The notes below the pieces were generated by a model that was not told where the DNA came from, did no database searches, and saw only the letters and a list, made by a program, of their open reading frames with translations. Below, piece after piece: positions 42,838 to 51,504 of a stretch of DNA of 64,000 nucleotides (within the stretch, counting starts at the first letter, position 1; every line of letters begins with the position of its first letter). The DNA comes from JBHJGM01 sp050331815 (lineage in GTDB: Bacteria > Verrucomicrobiota > Verrucomicrobiia > Opitutales > JBHJGM01), in assembly GCA_050331815.1 (NCBI GenBank), contig JBHJGM010000003.1, positions 124,001 to 188,000 on the forward strand, in the 5' to 3' direction. Both the position numbers and the translations under genes were made by a program.

Positions 42838-44445
42838 CTACAACTTTAGGCTGAAAAAGCGCTCGCCGTAGAGGTGGGTCGTGGCCGGGGTTGCGTCGCA
42901 GACCTGTTTCCAGCCCTTGGCCATGACTTCATCGGTGAAGCTTTGCAGCTCACTTTGGTAGTCGGCCAGGAGCTTTTCTTTGAGCGAGGGCTCGGCGAAG
43001 CTCATCGTCAGGCTGTCGCGGGCCATCTGGTCGAGCTCCTTCCAGGAAACGTTGTGGTAACGCACCGCCGAATAGTACTCGTCGGTCATGTTGGAGCTCC
43101 ACATCCCGCGGTCGTCGGTGTTCAGGCAGACAGGGATGCCCTGGCGCAGGTACATGCCAAAGGGGTGCTCCAGTGGTTCGGGCACGTAACCCAGGAGGTG
43201 ATTGCTGACCAGGTTGATCTCAATCAGGTGCGGGCCCCCGCGCATCATTTGAAAGGTGGGCTCGTCGCGGAACAGGTTGATCCCATGACCGATGCGCTGG
43301 GCACCCAGGCGCAGCGTGTCGAAGATGTGAGAGTCGTACTTTTGTGATTCGCCGGCGTGGATGGAGATGCCGATCTCCGGGTAGCGCTTGAGCATCCGGT
43401 CGTAGGTTTCGGTGAAGCGGCGCGGGTGCCCATCGTTATTGTCCTCGCGGCCGGCCATGTTCATGCCGACCCACTGGTCGCGTTCCTTTTCCAGCCAGGC
43501 GAAGGTATCCTCCACACGCTCGAGCGCATTGGGCGCAAAGCGCAGCACAATCATCTGGAAGCGCACGTCGACGCCGGTTTTCTGGCCCCGCTCCGAGCGC
43601 AGGCGTTCCTTCCAGATGTCGGTGGCGTCTTCCGGCGAAAGCTCGTTCCAGTCCGCGTCGCGCTTGCCGCGAAAGTCGTCCTGAATCTCCAGGTAGCGCA
43701 CCTTCTCCTGGCCAAACTGCTCCATATTGACCAGCAGGGCCTCGGCCATGTAGTCGATGCTGTTGAGCAGATCGCCCAGCCGCGGCCAGTGGTATTCAAA
43801 AAACTCGTGCACCTCTTCGCCTTTTTTATCGAGGACGATGCTCATCTCCCAGGCCGCGCGCTCCTTGTCGGTCAGGTCGCCCATCTCCTTGAACTGAGCC
43901 TTGTGAGCGGCTGACAATTTTTCGTAATTTTTCTCATGCAGGGTCAGCCACTGAGTCAACTGGCTGGTGTGGTCGGCAATGAAGGGCAGGCGTCCGACTG
44001 AGGTGTCGACGCGGTACCGCGTGAAAAAGCGCTGGCCGCCGTTGCGGTCCGGGTCGGCCGCGATCTCGTACATGACGTCGGGCAGGATGCCGCCCCCGAG
44101 GTGATGGTGGATGTCGCCGGCCTTGGGCAGGGCAAAGAGAAAGCGGTAAAGGTCCGTGTTCGTGCCCTTCTTTTTGACCTCTTCAAAAACCGCGGCGATC
44201 GAATCGGGCTGGCTCTGGGCAGTGCCGGAGATAGTTTGGGCGCGGAGCTGGGTGCGGGCCACGGCGGGAACCACCGTGGCGGGTGCGCTCGCTGTCGGGC
44301 TGGCCTGCAGCGAGGAGCTCATCGCGCCGGCACCCAGAATGGAGAGTGCGCCGAGTTGAAGAAACTCGCGGCGGTTGGGGCTGGTGCCCTGGGCGGGCTC
44401 CGGCGAGTTCGCTGCGTTGGGTGCGTCGTTGGGCGGGCTGTTCAT
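42838..44445 (-). CDS. Tat-exported adenosine deaminase-like amidohydrolase
   Basis: The 535-residue protein opens with a Tat signal (PNRREFLQLGALSILGAGA, about residues 24-42). The adenosine/AMP deaminase domain follows: GDIHHHLGGGILPD (metal His pair), ISIHAGESQ with a His ligand, AQRIGHGINLF, EINLVSNHLLGYV, and NTDDRGMWSS with the metal Asp. Length and an insertion before the IHAGES motif resemble the secreted ADGF/CECR1 type. It should convert adenosine to inosine in the periplasm. Tat export would allow folding with zinc before export. Its start overlaps the phosphorylase stop by 4 nt. Confidence 0.9.
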   Translation of the reverse strand: MNSPPNDAPNAANSPEPAQGTSPNRREFLQLGALSILGAGAMSSSLQASPTASAPATVVPAVARTQLRAQTISGTAQSQPDSIAAVFEEVKKKGTNTDLYRFLFALPKAGDIHHHLGGGILPDVMYEIAADPDRNGGQRFFTRYRVDTSVGRLPFIADHTSQLTQWLTLHEKNYEKLSAAHKAQFKEMGDLTDKERAAWEMSIVLDKKGEEVHEFFEYHWPRLGDLLNSIDYMAEALLVNMEQFGQEKVRYLEIQDDFRGKRDADWNELSPEDATDIWKERLRSERGQKTGVDVRFQMIVLRFAPNALERVEDTFAWLEKERDQWVGMNMAGREDNNDGHPRRFTETYDRMLKRYPEIGISIHAGESQKYDSHIFDTLRLGAQRIGHGINLFRDEPTFQMMRGGPHLIEINLVSNHLLGYVPEPLEHPFGMYLRQGIPVCLNTDDRGMWSSNMTDEYYSAVRYHNVSWKELDQMARDSLTMSFAEPSLKEKLLADYQSELQSFTDEVMAKGWKQVCDATPATTHLYGERFFSLKL

Positions 44446-45386
44446 TCGGATTCCTCAGGGCTGTCGAATTCAGGATGGATGCGCAATTCATCGCCAACAC
44501 GTGGCTGGCCCTGCAAGGCCGCAATCTTGGGCAGGGCTTTCAGATAAATCTCCACGGACTGCTTGTGCATCGAGGGATATAGTGTGGTGAGCGTATCCCA
44601 GTTCCAGGGGCCCAGGCCCTCGGCGGGATTCACGATGCCGACAAAGCAGGCGTAATTCATACCCAACTGGCGCGCGTAGGCGATTTCGGAGCCGACGCTC
44701 ATGCTGACCAGGTCGCAGCCGCTCAGCTGCATCATGCGGATCTCGGCAGGCGTCTCGAAGCGCCCGCCCGCTGCCTGTGCGAGGACGGCACCCGTAAACG
44801 TGTTCACCTCCGGCGCGGCGGCTTCACACGCCTGCTTGAGAATGGCGAGCAACTCGGGGTCGACCGCCGGGTTGACGCGCGGGAGGATGAAGGCGGCCTC
44901 CTCACCCATGATGCGGTAGGCGATGTTGCGCGGGCGTTCGATGTTCCAATCGATAAAGTCCTCGGGGAGGATCCAGTCGCCCATGGCGTAGGCCGGATTG
45001 ATCCAGCCAGCGGTTGCCCCACCCAGCACCTCGGTCACGCCCAGGTGGTAAAGTGTCCACCAGGTGCGCAAGAGCGCGTTGACACCGGCGTCGGGCTGGG
45101 TCGGGTCGATGCCTTCGTAGCCATGCATTGGGATGTGGTAATACGCGACCCCTGCGCTCTCGCCGAAATAGACCTTGGGCGAGGTACCGAAGGGCGTTTC
45201 GAGCGTAAACTCGCCTTCGATACTGTCATGCTTCAGGAGCGCGCTGGCCATGTTGGTGCCCGAGAGGATGCAGATATGCGAGTCGGGCACGCCCTTGGGC
45301 AAGTCGACCCGCGGGGCGGCTACCAGCCCGCACGGATAAAGCAGCCAGATAAACAGGACGAGGAAGCGACGCAGCAGCATGGGCAT
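44442..45386 (-). CDS. Exported purine nucleoside phosphorylase/MTAP-like protein
   Basis: From ATG 45386 the 314-residue protein has a signal peptide (RRFLVLFIWLLYPCGLVAA) and an MTAP/PNP-type domain: ICILSGTNMASALLK (strand 1), GGATAGWINPAYAMGDWILP, LVSMSVGSEIAYARQLGMNY with the conserved Met-Glu-equivalent region, and ACFVGIVNPAEG. MTAP/PNP enzymes are normally cytosolic. It would split inosine or guanosine to base and ribose-1-phosphate in the periplasm. Its stop overlaps the Tat-ADA start by 4 nt, so phosphorylase and deaminase form one operon. Confidence 0.82.
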   Translation of the reverse strand: MPMLLRRFLVLFIWLLYPCGLVAAPRVDLPKGVPDSHICILSGTNMASALLKHDSIEGEFTLETPFGTSPKVYFGESAGVAYYHIPMHGYEGIDPTQPDAGVNALLRTWWTLYHLGVTEVLGGATAGWINPAYAMGDWILPEDFIDWNIERPRNIAYRIMGEEAAFILPRVNPAVDPELLAILKQACEAAAPEVNTFTGAVLAQAAGGRFETPAEIRMMQLSGCDLVSMSVGSEIAYARQLGMNYACFVGIVNPAEGLGPWNWDTLTTLYPSMHKQSVEIYLKALPKIAALQGQPRVGDELRIHPEFDSPEESE

Positions 45387-45484
45387 TCCGCCCAGGGAGC
45401 AGTTAACATGCCTCGCCAGTACAGTCCACATATCGAGTGAGCCTCCGCGGCAAGCTGGCTTTTTTCCTGCTCCCCAAGCCTATC

Positions 45485-46558
45485 ATGCGTAACCCAATCC
45501 ACACCCTCCTGTGCCTGTCCTGCCTGTTGTCCGCGCTCCCAGCGCAGGCCGAATCCAACGAATCCATCTTTACCAAAGGCCACCCGATCAAGGTTAAGGT
45601 CGCAGTCCTGGCCATGTACGAAATCGGTGAGGATACCGGCGACTTTCCCGGTGAACTCCAGTACTGGGTGGAACGCAGCGACTTCGACCACAAGGTGTCG
45701 TTTCCGCTGGGCTACCGCGACTTTTACCTCCGCGACGACGGGTTCATGGCGCTGTGCACCGGTCCGGGCTTGACGCAGGCGGCGGTTACGATGACGGCGC
45801 TGGGGCTCGACCCACGCTTCGACTTTTCAAAGACTTACTGGATCGTGGCGGGCATTGCCGGGGTCGATCCGGAGGATGCGTCACTGGGTTCGGCGATTTG
45901 GGCCGAGTGGGTCATCGATGGTGATCTGGCTTACGAGATCGACGCCCGAGAAGTCCCCGAGGACTGGCCCTACGGCTTCGTGCCCCTGGGCGGCAAAAAG
46001 CCTAACGAACTCGAAGGCGGCTGGGCCGTCGAAAACATCGCCTTTCAACTCAACCCGCAACTGACCGAGTGGGCCTTTCAGACTTCCAAGGATGTCGAGC
46101 TGCAGGACACGCCCGAGATGTCAGAGTTTCGCAAGCAGTTCGAAGGTTTCCCCAACGCCCAGAAGCCGCCGATGGTTCTCAAGGGCGATACCCTGGCCGC
46201 TTCCACCTACTGGCACGGGGCCATTTTGAACCAATGGGCCAACGACTGGGTCAAGCTGCACTCGGGCGGGGAAGGACGCTTTATGACCAGCAACATGGAA
46301 GACACCGGCACCTTGACCGGGCTCTTTCGTCTGGCGGAGTCCGGCCAGGTCGACAAGGACCGCATCATGGTCCTGCGCACGGCCAGCAACTTCACCACGC
46401 CGCCGCCCGGGGAGTCCGCCGCCTGGAGCACGACCGCCGAATACCCAAACCGTGGCCTGCCTGCAAAAGAGGCCGCCTACCGCGCGGCGCTCGCGGTCGT
46501 CGAGGCCTTGCTGGAAGACTGGGACACGTACGCGGAAACTATTCCCAGCGGCGAGTAA
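45485..46558 (+). CDS. Purine nucleoside permease family (NUP) protein, exported, copy 2
   Basis: From ATG 45485 the 357-residue protein has a signal peptide (NPIHTLLCLSCLLSALPAQA) and then the NUP pattern: VKVAVLAMYEIGEDTGDFPG, CTGPGLTQAAVTMTALGLD, WIVAGIAGVDPEDASLGSA, and a late EDTGTLTGL. It is a paralog of the gene at 36055 with matching blocks throughout. It is divergent from the phosphorylase gene and is followed after 42 nt by adenine deaminase, so the two may be co-transcribed. No membrane helices follow the signal. Confidence 0.88.
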   Translation: MRNPIHTLLCLSCLLSALPAQAESNESIFTKGHPIKVKVAVLAMYEIGEDTGDFPGELQYWVERSDFDHKVSFPLGYRDFYLRDDGFMALCTGPGLTQAAVTMTALGLDPRFDFSKTYWIVAGIAGVDPEDASLGSAIWAEWVIDGDLAYEIDAREVPEDWPYGFVPLGGKKPNELEGGWAVENIAFQLNPQLTEWAFQTSKDVELQDTPEMSEFRKQFEGFPNAQKPPMVLKGDTLAASTYWHGAILNQWANDWVKLHSGGEGRFMTSNMEDTGTLTGLFRLAESGQVDKDRIMVLRTASNFTTPPPGESAAWSTTAEYPNRGLPAKEAAYRAALAVVEALLEDWDTYAETIPSGE

Positions 46559-46600
46559 GCGTTTGCACATCGCTCCCAACCCCCTCTGTACTGACCGAAC

Positions 46601-48403
46601 ATGCCGACCCGTTTTTCTGTTCCGCCCCTGCACGAAGTGACCCGCGAGCTCACCGCCGTTGCCCGCGGGGAAGCCGCGCCCGACTGCGTCCTGACCGACG
46701 CGCGCATTCTCTCGACCTACAGTGAACGCATCCTGGACGGGCGCGAGGTGCTCATTGCCAAAGGGCGCATCGCCGCCGTTCTGCCCGTGGGCACCACGAA
46801 GCAGCACCACCCGGACGCTCCGGCTTACTCGGTGGATGGCGGTATCCTTGCGCCGGGGCTCGTCGACCCGCACATCCACATCGAAAGCAGCATGATGACC
46901 GCCTGCGCCTACGCGGAGGCCGCACTGCTCAACGGCACCACCACCATCTTTTGCGACAGCCACGAAATCGGTAACGTGTGCGGTGCGGATGGCGTTGTCT
47001 GGATGCTCGAGGATGCGCGCGAAGCACCCCTGAATATTTTTCTGACGGTGCCCAGTACGGTGCCTGCCACGACCGACGCCTACGAGACGGCCGGCGGTGC
47101 AATCACCCCGGACAAGCTCGCCAAAATTTTTGACGAATGGCCGGAAGCCGTCGCGCTTGGCGAAAAGATGGACTTCGTGCAAGTCAGCGGCGGCGACTCG
47201 TACTCGCACAGCCTGATCGCGACCTCGCTGCAACGCGGGCGGCCCGTTTGCGGGCACTGCTACGGGCGTGAATTTGTTCCAGCCTACGCGGCCAGTGGCG
47301 TGACCGACACGCACGAGGCCATCGACCGCGAAATCGCCAACGACTTTCTTGAAGCGGGCTTGTGGGTGTTTGTGCGCGGCGGTCCGCCGACCACCCAGTG
47401 GCACAGCCTGCCCGAGGCCATCAAGGTGGCCACCGAACTGGGCGCGGCTTTGAAGCGTATCTGCGTCTGCACCGATGATCGCGACGCCGATGACCTCTTC
47501 CTCTTCGGGATGGACTGGGTGGCCCGCCAGGCGGTGAAGGCCGGGGTGAGCCCCGCGCAGGCCTGGAGCCTCGGCTCGCTGCATCCGGCCACTCGCTACG
47601 GCTTCGATGGCGAGTTTGGCGCGCTGGGCCATTCGCGCCGGGCCGACATCGTTTGCCTCAACGACGATCTGGAGGTTCAGCACACCTGGTATGGCGGCGA
47701 GCTCGCCGTGGAGGACAAAAAGATCACCTCGGCTTTCGACCAGCAACTCGAGTCGAAGCGGTACGTGTATCCAAAATCCGCCTACACGACGGTGACCGTT
47801 CCCGAGTCGCCGCGGCTGATTCCTCAATTGCCTTCGCTGCCGTGCACCATCACCGCCATGGAAGCCGTCACCGACGGGCAGATCCTCGTGCGCAAGACGA
47901 CGATTGGGCTGTCTGAAGCGCCACAGTCCTGGGCCAGTTTCAACGAGGCTCATGGGGCCTGCCACATTGCGGTGATTGAGCGCCACGGCAATAACGGCAA
48001 CATCGCCCATGGGGTGCTCCTGGCGCTGGGCATCAAAAACGGCGCGGTTATCTCTTCGGTGGGCCACGATGCGCACAACCTCATCGTGGCCGGCTCGGAC
48101 GAGTCGAACATGCGCGTGGCGCTGGATGCCATCGTCGAGACGCAGGGTGGGGTGGCCGTGGTGATCGACGGCGAACTGGTGGCCCGGGTGACCCTGCCCG
48201 TGGCCGGCCTGCTTTCCGACAAACGCGCCCCGGACGTCGCAGAGGAGACCAAGGTGCTCAAGGAAGCCTGGGCGAAGCTCGGCTGTACCTTGCCGTACAT
48301 GGGCTTCAATTTGTTATCGCTTTCAGTGATACCCGAAATCCGCCTGACGGACGTGGGACTGGTCGAGGTGCCCTCAATGAACCAGCCCGCGCTGATTTCG
48401 TGA
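46601..48403 (+). CDS. ade: Adenine deaminase
   Basis: The enzyme converts adenine to hypoxanthine and ammonia in the cytosol. The 600-residue length is typical of Ade. Motifs include APGLVDPHIHIESSMM (metal HxH, about residues 84-99), FCDSHEIGNVCG, a metal His in VCGHCYG, CTDDRDADDLFLFG with the metal Asp, and HPATRYG. No signal peptide is present, in contrast to the neighbouring exported enzymes. It would act on adenine imported by the permeases or formed by salvage. Confidence 0.95.
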   Translation: MPTRFSVPPLHEVTRELTAVARGEAAPDCVLTDARILSTYSERILDGREVLIAKGRIAAVLPVGTTKQHHPDAPAYSVDGGILAPGLVDPHIHIESSMMTACAYAEAALLNGTTTIFCDSHEIGNVCGADGVVWMLEDAREAPLNIFLTVPSTVPATTDAYETAGGAITPDKLAKIFDEWPEAVALGEKMDFVQVSGGDSYSHSLIATSLQRGRPVCGHCYGREFVPAYAASGVTDTHEAIDREIANDFLEAGLWVFVRGGPPTTQWHSLPEAIKVATELGAALKRICVCTDDRDADDLFLFGMDWVARQAVKAGVSPAQAWSLGSLHPATRYGFDGEFGALGHSRRADIVCLNDDLEVQHTWYGGELAVEDKKITSAFDQQLESKRYVYPKSAYTTVTVPESPRLIPQLPSLPCTITAMEAVTDGQILVRKTTIGLSEAPQSWASFNEAHGACHIAVIERHGNNGNIAHGVLLALGIKNGAVISSVGHDAHNLIVAGSDESNMRVALDAIVETQGGVAVVIDGELVARVTLPVAGLLSDKRAPDVAEETKVLKEAWAKLGCTLPYMGFNLLSLSVIPEIRLTDVGLVEVPSMNQPALIS

Positions 48404-48447
48404 AATGAAATTCGTCAAGCGCTGCTGGCAAATTTTAGACAATTTTC

Positions 48448-48483
48448 ACTCAAAAAATTTGAACGCATCGAAGTTTTTTGAGT
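48448..48483 (+). terminator. AT-rich hairpin downstream of adenine deaminase (possible terminator)
   Basis: ACTCAAAAAA (48448-48457) pairs perfectly with TTTTTTGAGT (48474-48483) around a 16-nt loop. The stem is AU-rich and lacks a distinct trailing T run, although its 3' arm is itself a T run. It could act as a weak terminator in either direction. Confidence 0.4.
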
Positions 48484-48640
48484 CTAGTAGCGGCGAAGCC
48501 CCGCCATTCCAGCATCAGGATCGAACCGCTTGCAATGTACGCTTGCTGGCCGTCAAGACAGTCGCAGAAAGGATTCGAGCGTCGTTGACTTGGCTGGGAG
48601 CGCCCTTGGCAACCTGATAGGAGGCGGCGTTTTGCGCCTT

Positions 48641-48753
48641 ATTCCCGACTCTGGGAAAAATGAGCCAGTCTGCGGGCTGGTATAAGCCAAAGTCCACGAA
48701 TCACCAAGCTGGTATCGGGAATGCTCATTCCTGCTCAAAGGCAAACCCGATAC
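48641..48753 (+). promoter_or_regulatory. Structured 5' leader with alternative helices, riboswitch-like
   Basis: GTATCGGG (48712-48719) pairs perfectly with CCCGATAC (48746-48753), which ends 4 nt before the ATG of the receptor gene. The same TCGGG bases also pair in TCGGGAAT (48715-48722) with the upstream ATTCCCGA (48641-48648). The two 8-bp helices exclude each other. A third pairing, AATGAGC (48659-48665) with GCTCATT (48723-48729), would cross the second helix as a pseudoknot. This fits a switch that hides or frees the start. I do not recognise a known riboswitch class. Confidence 0.45.
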
Positions 48754-48757
48754 ACAC

Positions 48758-51274
48758 ATGATTGATAAAAAGCTTCCCTTGTTTGTGTTTTCGGCGCTCG
48801 TGCCCGCTTTTGCGGCATTCGCGCAAGAAACTCCCTCGCCCGTCGTTTCCGACGATGAAATCGTCGAACTCGAAGGCACCGTCCAGGAAGAGTTCATCCC
48901 GCTTGAGGAGAATATCCTGCCATCCACCCGACCGATTGGCACCGTAACCGGTTTTGACGAGAGCATTCTGAATATCTCGCGAAACATTACGGTAATCTCT
49001 CGTGAAGAGCTCGACGCCATCAACGTCCGCGACGTCCGTGACTTCGCCAAGTTGACCTCGTCCTCCTTCACCCAGACGAACTTTGGCGCGCCGGCCACGC
49101 CGTCCATTCGTGGTTTCATCGCGGACACGGCGGTCAACGGCATTCGCCGCGGCTTGACCAGCAACGGTAACGGACTGCCCATCAACTTTAACTCTGTCGA
49201 GTCGCTCGTCATCCTCAAGGGTGCCAACGGCGTGCTCCACGGCGGCGGCAGCTACGAGGGCGGTATCGTCGACTTCATCACCAAGAAGCCGTACTTCGAC
49301 CGCTTCCGCGGCACCGCGTCTTTCACCTACGGTTCGTACGAGCAGTTCGAGTGGACGCTCGACGTGGGCGGCCCGATCAGCGACAAGCTGGCCTACCGCG
49401 TGTCTTACTCGGGAGCGGAGAACGACAGTTTCTACAACTTCGGCAAGCTCAACAGCCAGGCCCTGTATTTCGCGATCACCTATAAGCCGAGCGACCGCTG
49501 GCGCTGGGAAACGAACTTCGAGTTCCTCCAGGCTGACTACACCGAAAACTGGGGTATCAATCGCCCGACGCAGGATTTCGTCGATAGCAATGGCGAAACC
49601 TACATCACCGGCGCGCACACCGGTTTCATCACCTTTGACGGCGGTACGACGCTGATTCCGGTTGGCCCCGCTGGCCAAAGCGCGGTCCCCGGGGTGAACG
49701 CCCACCAGGGTGGTTTCAACGTGGTCAACCGCGGAGCCACCACCGCCATCGATGAAGGTGAACGTCTTCTGGCCCCGACGGACGACTCCTTCGGTCGCTC
49801 GATCTGGTTCCAGAACATCGCCACCTTCGACGCCGACCCGGACACGCAGATTGTCAACAACAACGCCATCCAGTGGATCGACCGTGATACCTTCTCCTCC
49901 TATCAGTACACGGAAGTCCTGCGCCACAACCTCAGCATGGACAATCGGACGGAATACCGCCGCAGTTTCGACTGGAAGGGCTCCACGCAAAAGTTCCTGG
50001 CCGGTTTTCACTTCCGCTGGCAAAGCGTCTGGGCCGCCAACGACTTCTTCCACGAGCCCGCCGCCTCCTGGGACCTGTCCATCAACAATAACACCATCGG
50101 CCTTTCGCCCGCCGCCGTCTTCACTGGCTTCCAGCCGTCGGTGGCCATCACCAACGAGGGCAACCGTGGCTTGAATCTGCCGCGTCCCGCAACGCCGGGT
50201 GGTGTGTATCCCGGTACCGCGTTCACCAACAACGGTGACACCAACGACTCGACCGGTTTCTTCTTCGGGCCCCTCGTGCAGCACACGGTCAACATCAACG
50301 ACCGCATCATGCTGACCGGTGGTGCGCGCGTGGACCTGATCTTCGCCAGCAACGAAGACCCGCTCTTTGAAGAGGTGCAGGCTGCAGCTGGCGTGCCGCT
50401 CATCAAGCCCGAGGACGAGCGCTTCGAGGCGCTGCCGAACATCAACTTCAGCCCGTCGATCCGCATCCGCGACAATCTCGTGCTGTACGCGACCTACAAC
50501 TTCTCGCAGACCTACCGTCCCGGTAACGGGGGTGGCTTCGGCTTCGCCAGCGGCGGCAACGCGCTGGAGCACTTCGACTTCAACCTCGAGAACGAGCTCT
50601 ACGAAGTGGGCATCAAAGGTACCTTCTTCAACAACACCCTGGACGTCACCGCCGCGATCTTCGACCAGACCCGCCAGAATCCCAATGGCGTGGGTGGCAT
50701 CGAAGAGATCAAGGTCGAGGGCTTGGAGTTCGAGGCGAAGTATCAGCCCAACCGCAACTTCTTCGCCACCTTCGGCTACAGCTTCATCGACGCCCGTCAG
50801 GACGAGGGCTTCATCACCCAGCCGGTGCCGTTTGACCAACTGGTCAGTACCGGCGTCGACAGCGATGGCGACGGCAACGCCGACGAAGTGGTCACGCCGA
50901 CCTTTTCCTTCTTCACCGGACAAGAAGTACGCCGCCCCGGCGTGCCCAAGCACCAGATCAATGCGCTGGCCCAGTACCAGTTCGACAACGGGTTGGGCTT
51001 CAACGTGGGCCTGCAGGCTACCAGCAAAATGCTGACTGGCTATCGTGGCGCGCGTGATGTGGGTGGCACCGAGCTCGACACCATCGAGATTCCCTTCCAA
51101 TACACCGTCGACATCACCGGCTTCTACCGCTGGAAGGGCTTCGAGGCGCGTCTGTCCATCTTGAACGCAACCGACGAGGAAAACTTCTCGCCGCCGAATC
51201 CGGTCTACGGCAACAGCTCAATCCTCCGCGAGGAGCCGATCAGCTTGCTTGCACAGATCTCCTACACTTACTAA
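48758..51274 (+). CDS. TonB-dependent outer-membrane receptor
   Basis: The 838-residue protein has a signal peptide (FVFSALVPAFAAFAQ), a plug domain with ITVISREELDAINVRDVRD, PSIRGFIADTAVNGIRRG and SVESLVILKGANGVLHGGG, and a long beta-barrel with alternating aromatic/polar strands ending in an aromatic residue (ISYTY). No STN signalling domain is seen. The plug resembles siderophore-type receptors, but the setting beside nucleoside genes suggests a purine compound as substrate. A leader with alternative helices precedes it and a terminator follows. TolQ-TolR-TonB/TolA genes lie convergent downstream. Confidence 0.94.
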   Translation: MIDKKLPLFVFSALVPAFAAFAQETPSPVVSDDEIVELEGTVQEEFIPLEENILPSTRPIGTVTGFDESILNISRNITVISREELDAINVRDVRDFAKLTSSSFTQTNFGAPATPSIRGFIADTAVNGIRRGLTSNGNGLPINFNSVESLVILKGANGVLHGGGSYEGGIVDFITKKPYFDRFRGTASFTYGSYEQFEWTLDVGGPISDKLAYRVSYSGAENDSFYNFGKLNSQALYFAITYKPSDRWRWETNFEFLQADYTENWGINRPTQDFVDSNGETYITGAHTGFITFDGGTTLIPVGPAGQSAVPGVNAHQGGFNVVNRGATTAIDEGERLLAPTDDSFGRSIWFQNIATFDADPDTQIVNNNAIQWIDRDTFSSYQYTEVLRHNLSMDNRTEYRRSFDWKGSTQKFLAGFHFRWQSVWAANDFFHEPAASWDLSINNNTIGLSPAAVFTGFQPSVAITNEGNRGLNLPRPATPGGVYPGTAFTNNGDTNDSTGFFFGPLVQHTVNINDRIMLTGGARVDLIFASNEDPLFEEVQAAAGVPLIKPEDERFEALPNINFSPSIRIRDNLVLYATYNFSQTYRPGNGGGFGFASGGNALEHFDFNLENELYEVGIKGTFFNNTLDVTAAIFDQTRQNPNGVGGIEEIKVEGLEFEAKYQPNRNFFATFGYSFIDARQDEGFITQPVPFDQLVSTGVDSDGDGNADEVVTPTFSFFTGQEVRRPGVPKHQINALAQYQFDNGLGFNVGLQATSKMLTGYRGARDVGGTELDTIEIPFQYTVDITGFYRWKGFEARLSILNATDEENFSPPNPVYGNSSILREEPISLLAQISYTY

Positions 51275-51321
51275 TCTTCCCAATAACGAACTCGGTTCGT
51301 CCGGTTCGCTTCCCTTGTGCC

Positions 51322-51353
51322 AAACCCGGTCTGCCTTGTGCGGGCCGGGTTTT
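51322..51353 (+). terminator. Rho-independent terminator after the TonB-dependent receptor
   Basis: AAACCCGG (51322-51329) pairs with CCGGGTTT (51345-51352), followed by TTTT to 51353. It lies 48 nt after the receptor stop. A matching A run on the other side could allow partial function leftward for the convergent genes. Confidence 0.75.
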
Positions 51354-51504
51354 CGCATCTCTTCTGACACGAACCGGATTAGCCTGGCGCTCACACCAGA
51401 GCTTTCATTTCCGTTGGGATGGAATAGGTCCGTAGCACGGGGCGTCATCAGCCAATCAGGCCACTGGACGCCGCACCGAGCTGCCGGAAACCCAACTAGG
51501 CAGA

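Larger units (their letters stand above)
48404..48757. other. 354-nt intergenic region before the TonB-dependent receptor
   Basis: No convincing gene is seen. The 70-codon frame from 48405 lacks any recognisable feature. The region contains an AT-rich hairpin (48448-48483) and, further on, a structured leader (48641-48753) described separately. It probably holds the end of the adenine deaminase transcript and the promoter and leader of the receptor gene. Confidence 0.6.

Noticed and set aside
46121..48076. 651-codon antisense open frame across NUP2 and adenine deaminase
   Set aside because: It crosses two well-supported genes and their intergenic region and has no recognisable domain; a codon-bias artefact.
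48405..48617. 70-codon frame after adenine deaminase
   Set aside because: It runs through the AT-rich hairpin, has no family features and no start signal.
48590..48757. Cobalamin, TPP or SAM riboswitch before the receptor
   Set aside because: The conserved boxes of these classes were looked for by eye and not found; only the alternative-helix architecture is supported.
48725..51100. 791-codon open frame on the minus strand opposite the TonB-dependent receptor
   Set aside because: It mirrors the receptor gene almost end to end, has the composition expected of an antisense frame in GC-rich DNA, and shows no domain.
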